The position numbers and the translations under genes were made by a program. This document shows positions 33,303-43,219 of a stretch of 64,000 nt of DNA, in pieces. Position 1 is the first letter of the stretch. Each line of letters begins with the position of its first letter. The notes under the pieces are model-generated. The model was not told the DNA's origin and ran no database searches. It was given only the letters and a program-made list of their open reading frames with translations. The stretch is from Candidatus Poribacteria bacterium (GTDB lineage: Bacteria > Poribacteria > WGA-4E > WGA-3G). The stretch spans positions 1 through 64,000 of the forward strand of contig JAJEIE010000004.1 of assembly GCA_022827625.1 (NCBI GenBank), in the 5' to 3' direction.

Positions 33303-34811
33303 ATGGATCCGATTAAAGAATATCTGAAACTTGAGACCCGCCGCCAATTCTTTAGTAAGTGTGCGTCGGGACTTGGTGCCGCGGCACTCGCCTCGTTGAT
33401 GCCGAACACCGTTGTCAATGCGCTGGAAACGTCGGGGTCCCCGCCCGTTACTGGGGAGGGGCTCGCGAAACCGAGATTTGGGGGGCTACCGGAATTACCG
33501 CACTTTGCACCGAAGGCGAAGCAGGCTATCTACCTATTTATGTCTGGCGCGCCTTCCCAGCTCGACCTATACGATTACAAACCCAATATGGGAGAATGGT
33601 TCGATGTAGACCTCCCGGAATCTGTCCGGATGGGACAACGCCTCACCACGATGACCTCTGGGCAGGATAAATTTCCGATCGCACCCTCTATATTTGAATT
33701 CAAGAAGCACGACAACGGGGGTGATGGTGTCTGGATTAGTGAGTTGTTGCCGCATACGGCGAGCATGGTGAAGGACCTCGCAATTATCAAGACGGTACAC
33801 ACCGAAGCGATTAATCACGACCCGGCAATCACTTTCTTCTGTACCGGCGATGAAAGTCCTGGAAAGCCGAGTCTCGGGGCATGGTTAAGTTATGGATTGG
33901 GTAGCGAAAACCAAAACCTGCCTGCTTTCATCGTGATGAATGCGACATGGAGTGGGCCGAAGGGTGCACAGGCACTCTACAATCGCCTCTGGGGATCTGG
34001 TTTCCTCCCATCAGAACATCAAGGTGTGCTGCTCCGCAGCCAAGGGGATCCTGTCCTATTCCTTTCAAATCCAGAAGGGGTCAGCGAGAAAGCAAGAAAA
34101 CAGATGCTTGATACCCTTGTTGCGTTGAACAAGGAACTCTACGAAGAGGTGGGTGACCCCGAAACGCATGCACGTATCTCGCAATATGAAATGGCGTTCC
34201 GTATGCAAACAAGTGTCCCCGAACTCACAGATCTCTCGAAAGAGCCTGACCATGTACTGGAAATGTACGGTCCTGAAGTCAAGGTCCCTGGTACCTTTGC
34301 CAACTGTTGCATCCTCGCACGTCGGATGATGGAGCGCGATGTCCGCCTCGTCCAAGTTTTCCATCGCGGCTGGGATCAACACGGCGACCTTCCGAAAAAC
34401 ATTCGGAATCAGGCGCGCGACATCGACCAACCCTCGACAGCCCTTGTCCAAGACCTCAAACAACGCGGCATGTTGGATGAAACCTTAGTCGTCTGGGGTG
34501 GCGAGTTCGGACGGACGGTTTACTGCCAAGGTAAACTCAGTCGGGATAACTACGGACGCGACCATCATCCGAAATGCTTTACACGCTGGATGGCTGGCGG
34601 TGGCATAAAGGGTGGTGTTGTCCACGGTGAAACGGATGATTTTAGTTATAATATCGTCCGCGATCCTGTCCATGTTCGGGATATAAATGCTACAATTCTC
34701 CATCAACTCGGCATTGATCACGAGCGATTAACCTTTAAGTTCCAAGGGCTGGATCATCGCCTGACAGGGGTCGAGGAAGAAGCACGGATCGTTAATGAGA
34801 TATTGGCATAA
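33303..34811 (+). CDS. DUF1501-domain protein (Tat-exported)
   Basis: A 502 aa DUF1501 (sulfatase-like alkaline-phosphatase fold) protein. A Tat-type signal, [19 protein letters not shown], is at residues 12-30. Later blocks include [52 protein letters not shown] and [21 protein letters not shown]. In these genomes it is nearly always next to a PSCyt/DUF1553 protein, as here. ATG follows AAGGAGTTGAAGC. The molecular activity of the family is not established. Confidence 0.95.
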   Translation: MDPIKEYLKLETRRQFFSKCASGLGAAALASLMPNTVVNALETSGSPPVTGEGLAKPRFGGLPELPHFAPKAKQAIYLFMSGAPSQLDLYDYKPNMGEWFDVDLPESVRMGQRLTTMTSGQDKFPIAPSIFEFKKHDNGGDGVWISELLPHTASMVKDLAIIKTVHTEAINHDPAITFFCTGDESPGKPSLGAWLSYGLGSENQNLPAFIVMNATWSGPKGAQALYNRLWGSGFLPSEHQGVLLRSQGDPVLFLSNPEGVSEKARKQMLDTLVALNKELYEEVGDPETHARISQYEMAFRMQTSVPELTDLSKEPDHVLEMYGPEVKVPGTFANCCILARRMMERDVRLVQVFHRGWDQHGDLPKNIRNQARDIDQPSTALVQDLKQRGMLDETLVVWGGEFGRTVYCQGKLSRDNYGRDHHPKCFTRWMAGGGIKGGVVHGETDDFSYNIVRDPVHVRDINATILHQLGIDHERLTFKFQGLDHRLTGVEEEARIVNEILA

Positions 34812-34923
34812 TAGCTATCAGTGATCAGATCGCTGTGCTTTCGGCAGTCAGTAGAGCGTGTGGCTGAAATATTTTGGGATGACAAATGCATTCTCCGCTT
34901 CTCAAGGATATGAGGAGGTAAGT

Positions 34924-36060
34924 ATGCAAATTTACCAGGGTACCGAACAGACGCTCGATGCCAAAACGCTCCTCTCAATCTTAAGCGAGGATTGGGAAGG
35001 TGTGTTTTTAACGCGGTGCATCATTGAAGGAACCGTCCTCTTTCCAACGCAATCCGTTGTTAATAAGGAAATCGTCTGCATTGGATGCACCTTTAAGAAC
35101 GTTGTCAGATTCGAGAAAGTTGATTTTCAGAAGGAGGTTTTCCTCGGAAATTCCGTTTTCCAAGAAGCACTTCATTTTCGTGGTGCGGTCTTTCAAGATA
35201 CCTGCGACTTCGGGGAATCTACATTTGAAGGGTCCGTTTTCTTTCGCGAGACGACCTTTTATGGAAAGGCAAATTTTCACCAGACCTGTTTCCAGCAAAT
35301 TGCCGATTTCAACGAGGCACGCTTCTTAGAAAAGTCGGTTTTCAGAAACGCGGTCTTTCAGGACACCGCACATTTCAATCGCGTATTGTTCAATAAACAG
35401 TTAGAATGCGCGCAGGCGCGCTTCTCGGAGACCACTGTTTTTAACGATTCAACATTCCTTGGAGAAACTGACTTCACTTCTACACGGTTCGCTGTTGCAG
35501 CAGCCTATCGGAATGTTCATTATATCCCGAACACAATCTGGCAATGGTTTGACAACAAGTGGAAACAACAGGCTGCACAGCCGACGGAATTCTACCTCGA
35601 TAGCGAAGATATTAATGAGGTTTTGAATCCTTTTTTCAAACGTTACGTAGCGGATCAACAGTTCGTCCGAGCCTTTAAAGAGAAACATCCGTTCTGGGCG
35701 CGAATTTGGAGATGGAGCTCGGATTATGGCCGCAGTTTGGCACTTTGGGCACTCTGGTCGCTGCTTATCGCCCTTTCGTTTTCACTGATGTATATGCCAG
35801 CACCGACCTGGTTTCCAGAAGGGCTGCAAGAAGTGATGCCGCAGTTCCATCAAGTAACCGGCGAGAAAGTGGATGAACCCTTGACGTTTTGGAAATCTTT
35901 TTACTTTAGTATTGTAACCTTTACGACTTTGGGGTTCGGGGATGTCGTAGCGGACAATACCTCGGCGCGTATTCTCGTTACACTTGAGGTTATCTTCGGA
36001 TATATAATGTTGGGCGGTTTAATTAGTATCTTCGCCAATAAACTCGCCAGTCGGAGTTAA
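34924..36060 (+). CDS. Pentapeptide-repeat K+-channel-like membrane protein, copy 1
   Basis: A 378 aa protein combining two modules. Residues about 60-215 are a run of Phe-containing pentapeptide-like repeats (VFQEALHFRGAVFQDTCDFG pattern). A short linker with PFFKRYVADQQF precedes a two-helix pore domain: helix 1 near 270-290 (LALWALWSLLIALSFSLMYM), pore helix and selectivity filter TTLGFGD near 333, helix 2 about 345-370. GFGD is consistent with a potassium-selective filter. ATG at 34924 has AGGAGG 6 nt upstream. The architecture suggests a soluble repeat domain that gates or scaffolds the pore; that is inference. Confidence 0.85.
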   Translation: MQIYQGTEQTLDAKTLLSILSEDWEGVFLTRCIIEGTVLFPTQSVVNKEIVCIGCTFKNVVRFEKVDFQKEVFLGNSVFQEALHFRGAVFQDTCDFGESTFEGSVFFRETTFYGKANFHQTCFQQIADFNEARFLEKSVFRNAVFQDTAHFNRVLFNKQLECAQARFSETTVFNDSTFLGETDFTSTRFAVAAAYRNVHYIPNTIWQWFDNKWKQQAAQPTEFYLDSEDINEVLNPFFKRYVADQQFVRAFKEKHPFWARIWRWSSDYGRSLALWALWSLLIALSFSLMYMPAPTWFPEGLQEVMPQFHQVTGEKVDEPLTFWKSFYFSIVTFTTLGFGDVVADNTSARILVTLEVIFGYIMLGGLISIFANKLASRS

Positions 36061-36071
36061 AGTAGACACAA

Positions 36072-37229
36072 ATGTACGAAAAGCATGGCGAAACAATTAG
36101 TGCACAAGCCTTCCTTGAGGCGTTACAGGGCGATGCGGGACGTGTTGTCCTTACAAATTGCGTAATTGAGGGGGTTGTTGACATCTTTTCTACCGGCTTA
36201 GAACGAGATGAGCACAACAGGATTCTTCTCAAAAAGGCCCTCACCTGCACGGGATGCACATTTAGAAATATCGTCAATTTCCGGGCAGTCGTTTTTCAAC
36301 AGGAGGTTGACTTTCGGCGCACGCTCTTTGAGGGGATCCTTGATCTCGATGAAGCCGTCTTATACGGTCCCTGTGCCTTCCGTGAGGCTATCTTCCAGAG
36401 ACGTGCTGATTTTCATAGCGCGATGTTCCGCAGAAGTGCGAGTTTTTGGCGGGCGAGATTTAACAACGTTGCTGATTTCCATGGGGTGCAATTCCGGGAG
36501 AACGCCGTTTTCCACGAGGCTGACTTCCATACTGAGGTCAATTTTCGGCGCGTCCTGTTTCAAGGCACGCTTGATTGTACAGGCACATTGTTTCCTGAAA
36601 TCACTACGTTCAATAACGCTACATTTCTGGGACCTGCCAACTTTACTGGGTCACGATTCATTTCTGTTGCTGCCTTTCGGGATGTGCAATATATTCCAGA
36701 CACACTCTTTCGAGCAGCGAAAGCGAAGCTGAGCAGAGAACAGCATCGTCCCACCGAATTCTATTTGGATAGCCAACATGTAGACGAAGTGGCGAGCCCT
36801 TTTTTCAAACGCTACGTCGCCGATCAGCAATTCATCCGTGCTTTCAATCAGGCAAATCCTATATTGGCATACTTATGGCGATGGAGTTCTGATTATGGGC
36901 GGAGTCTGGGGCTTTGGGCACTCTGGTCGGTATTCTTTGCGATTCTGTTTACGCTTGCGTATATGCCGTTTCCAGAATGGCTGCCGTCGTGGATTCAAGA
37001 CTGGGCGCCGCGTTTCCATCAAACGACGGGTTTCTATAGTGGCCGGACGTTAACCTTCTCGGACTGCTTCTATTTTAGTGTTGTAACATTCACAACGCTC
37101 GGTTTTGGGGATGTCGTTGCCGACAACGCTCCTGCCCGCTTCCTTGTCGCACTGGAGGTAATTTTTGGGTATGTGATGTTGGGTGGATTGATTAGTATTT
37201 TCTCAAACAAACTGGCAAGTCGGAGTTAA
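36072..37229 (+). CDS. Pentapeptide-repeat K+-channel-like membrane protein, copy 2
   Basis: A 385 aa tandem paralogue, 11 bp downstream of copy 1. Residues about 65-215 carry F-x-x-x-x type repeats (VVFQQEVDFRRTLFEGILDL), then FYLDSQHVDEVASPFFKRYV, pore helices LGLWALWSVFFAILFTLAYM (about 277-297) and filter TTLGFGD (near 340), then LISIFSNKLASRS, identical at its end to copy 1 apart from one residue in FxNKL. The close pair could form a heteromeric channel. I see no regulatory ligand domain other than the repeats. Confidence 0.85.
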   Translation: MYEKHGETISAQAFLEALQGDAGRVVLTNCVIEGVVDIFSTGLERDEHNRILLKKALTCTGCTFRNIVNFRAVVFQQEVDFRRTLFEGILDLDEAVLYGPCAFREAIFQRRADFHSAMFRRSASFWRARFNNVADFHGVQFRENAVFHEADFHTEVNFRRVLFQGTLDCTGTLFPEITTFNNATFLGPANFTGSRFISVAAFRDVQYIPDTLFRAAKAKLSREQHRPTEFYLDSQHVDEVASPFFKRYVADQQFIRAFNQANPILAYLWRWSSDYGRSLGLWALWSVFFAILFTLAYMPFPEWLPSWIQDWAPRFHQTTGFYSGRTLTFSDCFYFSVVTFTTLGFGDVVADNAPARFLVALEVIFGYVMLGGLISIFSNKLASRS

Positions 37230-37380
37230 TCCGCCTGAGAAAGGAAAGAATTTGGAACGCGCCCGGGAGCGATTTTTTATTTATCCGAAAATGGGGTCTG
37301 GCTATGTGTTTGGCACCGTACAATTATAGCATAATCAAACCCAAGCGCGAACCTTTTTCAATAGGCTCTTTGCATGCCAC

Positions 37381-37410
37381 TTGACAAATTTTGTGAACAG
37401 CGTCTATAAT
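37381..37410 (+). promoter_or_regulatory. Consensus promoter of the metzincin-TPR gene
   Basis: TTGACA (37381-37386), 18 bp spacer, TATAAT (37405-37410). The first in-frame ATG is only 17 nt downstream, so the leader is short. Confidence 0.8.
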
Positions 37411-37426
37411 TTGTGTATATCCTAAA

Positions 37427-39862
37427 ATGGGAATTTCTTATATGCCAATGAGAAACTTACGAATATTTTCCGCTGTTACCTTCATAGTCTTCTTATTCCT
37501 ACTTCTAAACAACTCGACAGCACATCAATCCACGAATACCGACTATTTCGATCACATCACGCTGTTTTCTCAGGGGAGAATCACCCGTTTCACACGGATG
37601 CCGATCCGGGTCTACATCTCGCCTGTCCTGAAAGAGAGTCCGTATTTGCCCGAAATCCGATATGCCATGCAAACGTGGCACGCTGCCAGTGATGGCGATG
37701 TCCGCTTTGAGGAGATTGATACGCCGCAAGACGCAGATATCCGCGTCAGTTGGGGATATACCGGTTTTCTCGTCGACTTTCAGGATACCCGACTCGGCAG
37801 TGCGCATTTAACGCGCCTCAAGGATAGTGTCCAAATCGGCACCTTTTCCAAAGGGTTCGCCGTGGGTCCTATCAGTCCAGCTGAAGACTCGGAAAACGAA
37901 ACAGCACATGAGATTCGTTTTACGGTAGAGATTATCCTCATGTTAGAAGGCGACGGGACAATCGGGGTCCTATCACAGGAAGAGATGCGAACGGTCTGCC
38001 TCCACGAGTTTGCGCATGCAATCGGGTTATGGGGACATAGTCCACATCCCGGCGACATCTGTTATCCAACAGCAACAGCCCAGCAACCCAACCCCCGCGA
38101 TATAGCGACCCTACGTAAACTCTATAACACACCACTGAATACACCACAGCATGATGTCGCTATCAGCGTCCTGAAAACCGAGATTGAACAGAAACCTTAC
38201 GCCGACCCACAAATACGACTCCGAAATCACTATCTGCTCGGTGCCATATACTTCGACAAAGGCGATATACCCGCAGCGATTGCTACCTTCCAGACCTGTA
38301 AGGAGATGGATCCCAAATTTCAACCCGCAGTGGAAAAACTCATCCAGATCTATCACGAAACCGGAGAGACCGATCAAGCGATTGCACTTGTTGAGAATAG
38401 GGTGACGCAAAAACCGTCGCCCGCGGATTACAACACACTCGGTATCTTCTACTATGACAGAAAGGACGTTGAGAAGGCGATCCAGGCGTTTGAGAAGGCA
38501 CTTCACATCGCTCCCTATCACAAAGCCGCTCGGCGGAATCTACATCAACTTCTACGGGCAAAGGGGTTCAAGGCGTTGGCAGTCAAGGACTTTGAGACTG
38601 CCACCGCTATTTTTGAAAGGGTGCTGCAAATGGAGCCACTCGATGCACCTACGTATCAACTGATGGGCAATGGCTACGCGCAGGCTGGGGAATTTGAGAC
38701 AGCGATCACCTACTATCAGAAGGCTATTGACATTAACCCTGTCGATGCGCTGACTCGGCAGAATCTCGCACAATGCTATAATAACTACGGCGTGACCTTA
38801 CGGAATCGTGGAGAATGGGATGCGGCGATCGAGGCGTATCAGAATGCGCTCCAGTTGATGCCGACGCTGCATATTGCCCGCACAAACTTAAGCGATGCGT
38901 TCACTCGAAAAGCGGATGCACATAACGAAGCGGGTGAATTGGAGGCAGCGGTGCAGGCGTACCTTGCGTTACAGAAACTCCATCCTAATGAGATGCATAT
39001 CCGTAATTTGCTCGGCGAGTTATATCTGAAAAAAGGTGACTATGGAGAGGCATTATCGACGTTCCAACACGTTTATAACAACAACCCAAATGCTGTGCAT
39101 GCTTTGCATAACCTCATTGCAGCCTATCATCACTATGCCCGAAGCCTCAGCGATGCTGGCAATTATACAACAGCAATCGAATTGCTTGAAAAAGCGCTTC
39201 AGCTCGTGCCGGCTGATCTGAATTTGCGTATGAGTTTGGCGAATGCCTATCAGGGTGCCGGCGACTATGAACGTGCCTCCCTTGAACTCTCGCGCGTCTT
39301 GGCACGAGCACCGGAGAGTCGACAAGCGAAAGAGGAACAAATTAACCTGAGAATCCGACACGGGAATGCCCTCATGCAGCAACGAGAATACGCCGCTGCT
39401 TTGGCTGAATTCGAGGCGATCCCCGAATCCGAGCGCGACACTCGGATTTACAATACCATCGGTTACCTATGTCTTGTGCAAGGTGAACACCAAAAAGCGT
39501 TTTCGGTTTTTGAAACCGTCCTCCAGAGGGATCCGATTAATATGCCGGCGTTCAGGAACCTATTATCCTTGGAATCCCAACTCATCCGGCGGCGTTCCGA
39601 TAAGACACGGGACGATATTCTCGCCAGAACCCGGTGTGTTCTCGCTATTACCTTGGTAAAACGTAAACAGATGACTGCTGCTGTCGAAAAGTATCGACTC
39701 GCCCTGACTTCTGTCAAGAAATTCAGCGAATCTGAAACGTTAGATTCGCTTCTCATTGAAACCGGTAGGCGACTCGCGAATGCCTTTCAGCAATACGGTG
39801 ACACCGAGAACCGTGAGACGGTTCTCCGCTTGATCGAGGAACGCGGGGGCAAACGTTTTTAG
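37427..39862 (+). CDS. Metzincin-like protease domain fused to TPR repeats
   Basis: An 811 aa exported protein. A signal peptide covers the first ~35 residues (IFSAVTFIVFLFLLLNNSTA). Residues about 50-230 form a matrixin-like metalloprotease domain with the zinc motif HEFAHAIGLWGH at about 194-205. From about 245 to the end there are roughly 12 TPR units (for example AIQAFEKALHIAPYHKAARR and AITYYQKAIDINPVDALTRQ). TPRs usually bind partner proteins. Two or three ATGs lie near the start (37427, 37442, 37448); no clear ribosome site chooses among them. Exported TPR-proteases are inferred to process or scaffold extracytoplasmic proteins. Confidence 0.85.
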   Translation: MGISYMPMRNLRIFSAVTFIVFLFLLLNNSTAHQSTNTDYFDHITLFSQGRITRFTRMPIRVYISPVLKESPYLPEIRYAMQTWHAASDGDVRFEEIDTPQDADIRVSWGYTGFLVDFQDTRLGSAHLTRLKDSVQIGTFSKGFAVGPISPAEDSENETAHEIRFTVEIILMLEGDGTIGVLSQEEMRTVCLHEFAHAIGLWGHSPHPGDICYPTATAQQPNPRDIATLRKLYNTPLNTPQHDVAISVLKTEIEQKPYADPQIRLRNHYLLGAIYFDKGDIPAAIATFQTCKEMDPKFQPAVEKLIQIYHETGETDQAIALVENRVTQKPSPADYNTLGIFYYDRKDVEKAIQAFEKALHIAPYHKAARRNLHQLLRAKGFKALAVKDFETATAIFERVLQMEPLDAPTYQLMGNGYAQAGEFETAITYYQKAIDINPVDALTRQNLAQCYNNYGVTLRNRGEWDAAIEAYQNALQLMPTLHIARTNLSDAFTRKADAHNEAGELEAAVQAYLALQKLHPNEMHIRNLLGELYLKKGDYGEALSTFQHVYNNNPNAVHALHNLIAAYHHYARSLSDAGNYTTAIELLEKALQLVPADLNLRMSLANAYQGAGDYERASLELSRVLARAPESRQAKEEQINLRIRHGNALMQQREYAAALAEFEAIPESERDTRIYNTIGYLCLVQGEHQKAFSVFETVLQRDPINMPAFRNLLSLESQLIRRRSDKTRDDILARTRCVLAITLVKRKQMTAAVEKYRLALTSVKKFSESETLDSLLIETGRRLANAFQQYGDTENRETVLRLIEERGGKRF

Positions 39863-39896
39863 CCTTCCATGCCTCGATTATGATATATCACCAACT

Positions 39897-39932
39897 CTAA
39901 AAAGAGAAAGGTCGGACACAGATGCCCGACCT
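39897..39932 (-). terminator. Possible terminator between convergent genes
   Basis: Stem AGGTCGG (39909-39915) and CCGACCT (39926-39932), followed on the minus strand by TTTCTCTTTTTAGAG. It would end the 39982-40497 gene read from the minus strand. Confidence 0.5.
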
Positions 39933-39981
39933 ATAGAATCATAACGAATGAGACTCGGAGTCTTTACTTGTCTAACGGCTA

Positions 39982-40497
39982 CTACCTGCCACCACCGCCA
40001 CCGCGACGACCCCCTTCACCACGCCAGCGATTCATACGATTCGCTTGTTCTTCCTGACGCTTTTTCGTTAGAGCGTTGAGTTGCGTCATCTGCTCTGCAG
40101 TCAAGACCTCTTTGAGGGCAGTTTGGAACTCTTTGCCAACAGTTGCGGCATAACTTTGCATCTCCGTCCTAGCCGACCGCATATCGCCTGAGGCTTGTAG
40201 TTCTTTCATCTTTGCTTCAAATTTGTCGCGACTTGCCTGATAGATGGGACGCGCTTTTACGAGCGTTGCGTCATCTACTTTTACGCTGAATGTTAAATCG
40301 ACCCAAGAGTTATCGACCAAAGAGACAGGATTTATATTCATCATGCCCGCACCACCCCTACCACCACCAGCACGCCCTTGATTTCTGTCTTGTGCGTTTC
40401 GATCCGGACGTTGTGCTGACGTTACATGTTCAAAGACAAAAAGACCTACGATGGCGATAACTGCGACTGCGCCGATTGTGAAAAGTTTCTGCTTCAT
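39982..40497 (-). CDS. Spy/CpxP-like small exported protein (LTxxQ-type)
   Basis: A 171 aa protein with a signal peptide (residues 1-29, LFTIGAVAVIAIVGLFVFEH then VTSAQ). The mature part is helical with LTAEQMTQLNALTKKRQEEQ resembling the LTxxQ motif of Spy/CpxP periplasmic chaperones. It is flanked by Arg/Gly-rich stretches (GGGRGG near 40 and GGRRGGGGGR at the end). I use ATG 40497 because AGGAG lies 8 nt upstream; ATG 40503 is too close to it. A periplasmic stress-chaperone role is inferred only. Confidence 0.7.
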   Translation of the reverse strand: MKQKLFTIGAVAVIAIVGLFVFEHVTSAQRPDRNAQDRNQGRAGGGRGGAGMMNINPVSLVDNSWVDLTFSVKVDDATLVKARPIYQASRDKFEAKMKELQASGDMRSARTEMQSYAATVGKEFQTALKEVLTAEQMTQLNALTKKRQEEQANRMNRWRGEGGRRGGGGGR

Positions 40498-40648
40498 TTT
40501 CATTTCTCCTATTAAAATAATGTAAAGCAAAGACAAATTCTTCGCTATTTGGTTTTGCTTCTTTAGTCAGATGCTGTTAAAAAAAGGTTCGTTTTTTATT
40601 TTTTCGTCCAAATAGAGAAATCAGGTCATTGAGTTTTCCAATAATTTG

Positions 40649-40756
40649 GGTCCGGAAGCCCGGATTTAGTCTGGGGAGAGACTAAATCCATTCCTTGTAT
40701 TACATTCTTGTTCGGGAAAAGTGCGCTGTCCCGAATAAATTCGGGCTTCCGGAGAC
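40649..40756. repeat. Structured inverted-repeat element upstream of murB
   Basis: Outer arms GTCCGGAAGCCCGGA.. (40650-40664) and ..CGGGCTTCCGGAGAC (40742-40756) are inverted. Inside are a perfect 10 bp stem GATTTAGTCT/AGACTAAATC (40663-40672 and 40679-40688), a TTCGGGA/TCCCGAA pair and CCGAATAAATTCGG. It ends about 30 bp before the murB -35 box. Confidence 0.75.
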
Positions 40757-40787
40757 GGGAACCCTTTACAAGAGAAATCGCCTGACA

Positions 40788-40816
40788 TTGACACCCTCCA
40801 CAATATATGCTATAAT
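40788..40816 (+). promoter_or_regulatory. Consensus murB promoter
   Basis: TTGACA (40788-40793), 17 bp spacer, TATAAT (40811-40816), then AAAGGAGGAGG and ATG 40836. Confidence 0.9.
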
Positions 40817-40835
40817 AAAGAAAGGAGGAGGCAGC

Positions 40836-41744
40836 ATGGATTGGAAAGAGGCACTACCGAAAATCATAACGCAGCCCGGTTCACGACTCCGGTTTGCAGA
40901 GCCACTTGCGAAACATACCTACTTCGGTATCGGTGGCGAAGCTACTGCTTACATGGAAGTCAACACCGTAAACGAATTGGCAGCACTGGCGCGTTTCCAC
41001 AAGCAGTGGGATGTTCCAATTGCTGTTATTGGTCGTGGGTCGAATCTACTCGTAAGCGATGCTGGTTTCAAGGGGATTGGTGTTAGGTTGATCGGCAAGT
41101 TAGCGAAACTGGAGGTTGACGGAGATGTCGTTTCGGTGGGTGCAGGACTTTCACTGCCACGCCTCTCAAAAACCATGTCCCGAAGGGGCTTGAGCGGTGT
41201 GGAATTTGCGCTCGGTATTCCGGGTTCAGTCGGCGGTGCACTCATCATGAACGCCGGTGCATGGGGCAGTAGTTTCGGGGATGTTGTCAGAAATGTTACT
41301 GTCATGACCGACACGGGTGAGCTTGTCGAATTAACCCATGCCGAGGCGAACTTTGAATATCGACACAGCGGTCTGGATGCCTATTTCTGTGTTACGGGTG
41401 CTACACTCACGCTCGAGCCGGGGGACGTTGACACAATCACTGAGCGGATGCAAGCCTTCTACAAGCAGAAAGTCGCAACACAACCCTTTGCTGAGGAGAA
41501 TGCTGGATGTATGTTCAAAAATCCAGCCGGCGATTCGGCAGGACGGTTGATTGACATCAGTGGATTAAAAGGCTACCGTATTGGTGGCGCAGAGGTGTCC
41601 ACGGTACACGGAAATTTTATTCTCAATATTGACAATGCAACAGCAGAAGACGTGCTAAACTTAGTTGCACACATCCAACAACAGGTCCGAGAAAAGACCG
41701 GAATTTCCCTCCAAACAGAAGTAAAACGGTTAGGATTTGACTAA
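40836..41744 (+). CDS. murB: UDP-N-acetylenolpyruvoylglucosamine reductase
   Basis: A 302 aa FAD enzyme reducing UDP-GlcNAc-enolpyruvate to UDP-MurNAc in peptidoglycan synthesis. FAD-binding block VIGRGSNLLVSDAGFKG (near 65) and ALGIPGSVGGALIMNAGAWG (near 125) are conserved. The conserved serine region is seen in AGCMFKNPAGDSAGRLID, and LVAHIQQQVREKTGISLQTE closes the C-terminal domain, typical of the short MurB type. ATG 40836 is placed by AAAGGAGGAGG and a perfect promoter; the longer frame to 40695 is excluded by it. The TTG at 41737 of the next gene overlaps its end. Confidence 0.97.
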   Translation: MDWKEALPKIITQPGSRLRFAEPLAKHTYFGIGGEATAYMEVNTVNELAALARFHKQWDVPIAVIGRGSNLLVSDAGFKGIGVRLIGKLAKLEVDGDVVSVGAGLSLPRLSKTMSRRGLSGVEFALGIPGSVGGALIMNAGAWGSSFGDVVRNVTVMTDTGELVELTHAEANFEYRHSGLDAYFCVTGATLTLEPGDVDTITERMQAFYKQKVATQPFAEENAGCMFKNPAGDSAGRLIDISGLKGYRIGGAEVSTVHGNFILNIDNATAEDVLNLVAHIQQQVREKTGISLQTEVKRLGFD

Positions 41745-41787
41745 GACCGTTACCTCTCCAGTGTTTTCCTATGCCGGGTTAAATCTA

Positions 41788-43215
41788 ATGAAAACTTTAC
41801 TTTGTCGGTTATCTATTGCATTAGGCTTCTATGTCTTAAGTGGGCATCTTGCTATTGCTCAGAACGCTTATGAGTTAGGAACAACAGCACTCCGGCAGGG
41901 TGACTATAAGGAAGCCATTCGGCACTTTACCGATGCCGAGAAAGATGAAAGGACACTTACCCGTTTAGGGTACGCCTATTCTCAGTTGGGTCGCTACGCC
42001 GATGCCGTCCGCGCTTATCAGGACGTACTCGGCTTTGATACAGATGAGGAACGCAGCTTAGAAGCCGAGGTTGCGGTGTCACAAGCACTGTTGGGGTTGG
42101 GGTACATCGCTTACCGGCAAGGTAAATTTGATGAAGCGATTCAACTGTATATGGAAGTCGTGCAACGAGGCACGGCGGGTCTCGTTGAGGCGCATCACAA
42201 TCTCGGTCGTATCTATGCGGAACGAGGAGAGATTGAAAAGGCGATTACTGAACAACGGTTGGCTGTCGCGGGAAATCCTGAATTTGCCGATGCACATTAC
42301 CATCTCGGTGTCCTTTACAGCCGAAAACAGGATTGGCATGCGGCAATTGAAGCGTATCAGAAAGCAGTTGCATTAGCACCGACGCTGCCGAATGTCTATT
42401 ACCAACTCGCTCGCTGCTATCGGCAAACCGGGGATACATTGGCAGCTGAGGAAGCGATGCAGCGGTTTCGGGTCTTAAAGTCTGCAGATGCGGAAATCCA
42501 GAAAGGCGTTGAGGCGGTTTTCGTTGCCGATGCCGACGAAAAGGCTGAGATTCTGATCAGACTCGCGAATGTTTATGTCAAGCGCGAGAAATACGAAGCG
42601 GCTGTCCGTGCGTTTGAACGCGTTCCCAAATATAGCACTTCGGATACCCACGCTGCAGCGGTATCCGCCGGACTCGCGAAGGTCGCGTTGGCGCAAGGGG
42701 ACGCTGCACAAGCGATTGTCCGCTATGAAAAGGCGATTCAACTCGGTTTGAGGACAGCGGAAATTTACCACAATCTCGGTATCGCCTATATGCAAAGTCG
42801 GGATGGAGAGAACGCCTTGAAGCAGTTTCACAGCGCACTTGAAGTCAACGCTGATTTGCCAGAATCACTGGTGATGTTGGGTGTGCTCTATGCTGCGAAC
42901 AGTGATTTTGAAGCATCGGAGACGTATTATCAGCAGGCGATAGAACTCTCACCAGAAGCGGCAGTGGCGCACCACGGACTCGCTTATCTCTATGGGCAAC
43001 ACGGTCGCAACTTAGAAAAAGCGATCGAATTGGCGCGCCGCGCCACAGAATTGTCACCTAATTCTGCCGCATATCATAACACCTTATCGTGGCTATATTA
43101 CAAGGTTGGAAAATATAAAGCAGCAGAAATGGCGATTTTAAAAGCGGTTGAACTCGCGCCGGATAACCCGCTTTACCAAGAAGGTTTGGAGGCAATCCGG
43201 CAGCGAGAGAGATAG
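41788..43215 (+). CDS. Exported tetratricopeptide-repeat protein
   Basis: A 475 aa protein with a signal peptide (residues 1-25, LLCRLSIALGFYVLSGHLAIA) and about ten TPR units covering most of the rest, for example AVRAYQDVLGFDTDEERSLE, AIEAYQKAVALAPTLPNVYY and AIELARRATELSPNSAAYHN. I start at ATG 41788 because it precedes a signal sequence; a TTG at 41737 overlaps murB. TPRs suggest protein-complex assembly in the periplasm. No enzymatic domain is visible. Confidence 0.9.
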   Translation: MKTLLCRLSIALGFYVLSGHLAIAQNAYELGTTALRQGDYKEAIRHFTDAEKDERTLTRLGYAYSQLGRYADAVRAYQDVLGFDTDEERSLEAEVAVSQALLGLGYIAYRQGKFDEAIQLYMEVVQRGTAGLVEAHHNLGRIYAERGEIEKAITEQRLAVAGNPEFADAHYHLGVLYSRKQDWHAAIEAYQKAVALAPTLPNVYYQLARCYRQTGDTLAAEEAMQRFRVLKSADAEIQKGVEAVFVADADEKAEILIRLANVYVKREKYEAAVRAFERVPKYSTSDTHAAAVSAGLAKVALAQGDAAQAIVRYEKAIQLGLRTAEIYHNLGIAYMQSRDGENALKQFHSALEVNADLPESLVMLGVLYAANSDFEASETYYQQAIELSPEAAVAHHGLAYLYGQHGRNLEKAIELARRATELSPNSAAYHNTLSWLYYKVGKYKAAEMAILKAVELAPDNPLYQEGLEAIRQRER

Positions 43216-43219
43216 AAAG

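Noticed and set aside
40695-40835. Extended murB N-terminus
   Set aside because: It would be encoded inside the repeat and promoter; the ribosome site places the start at 40836.
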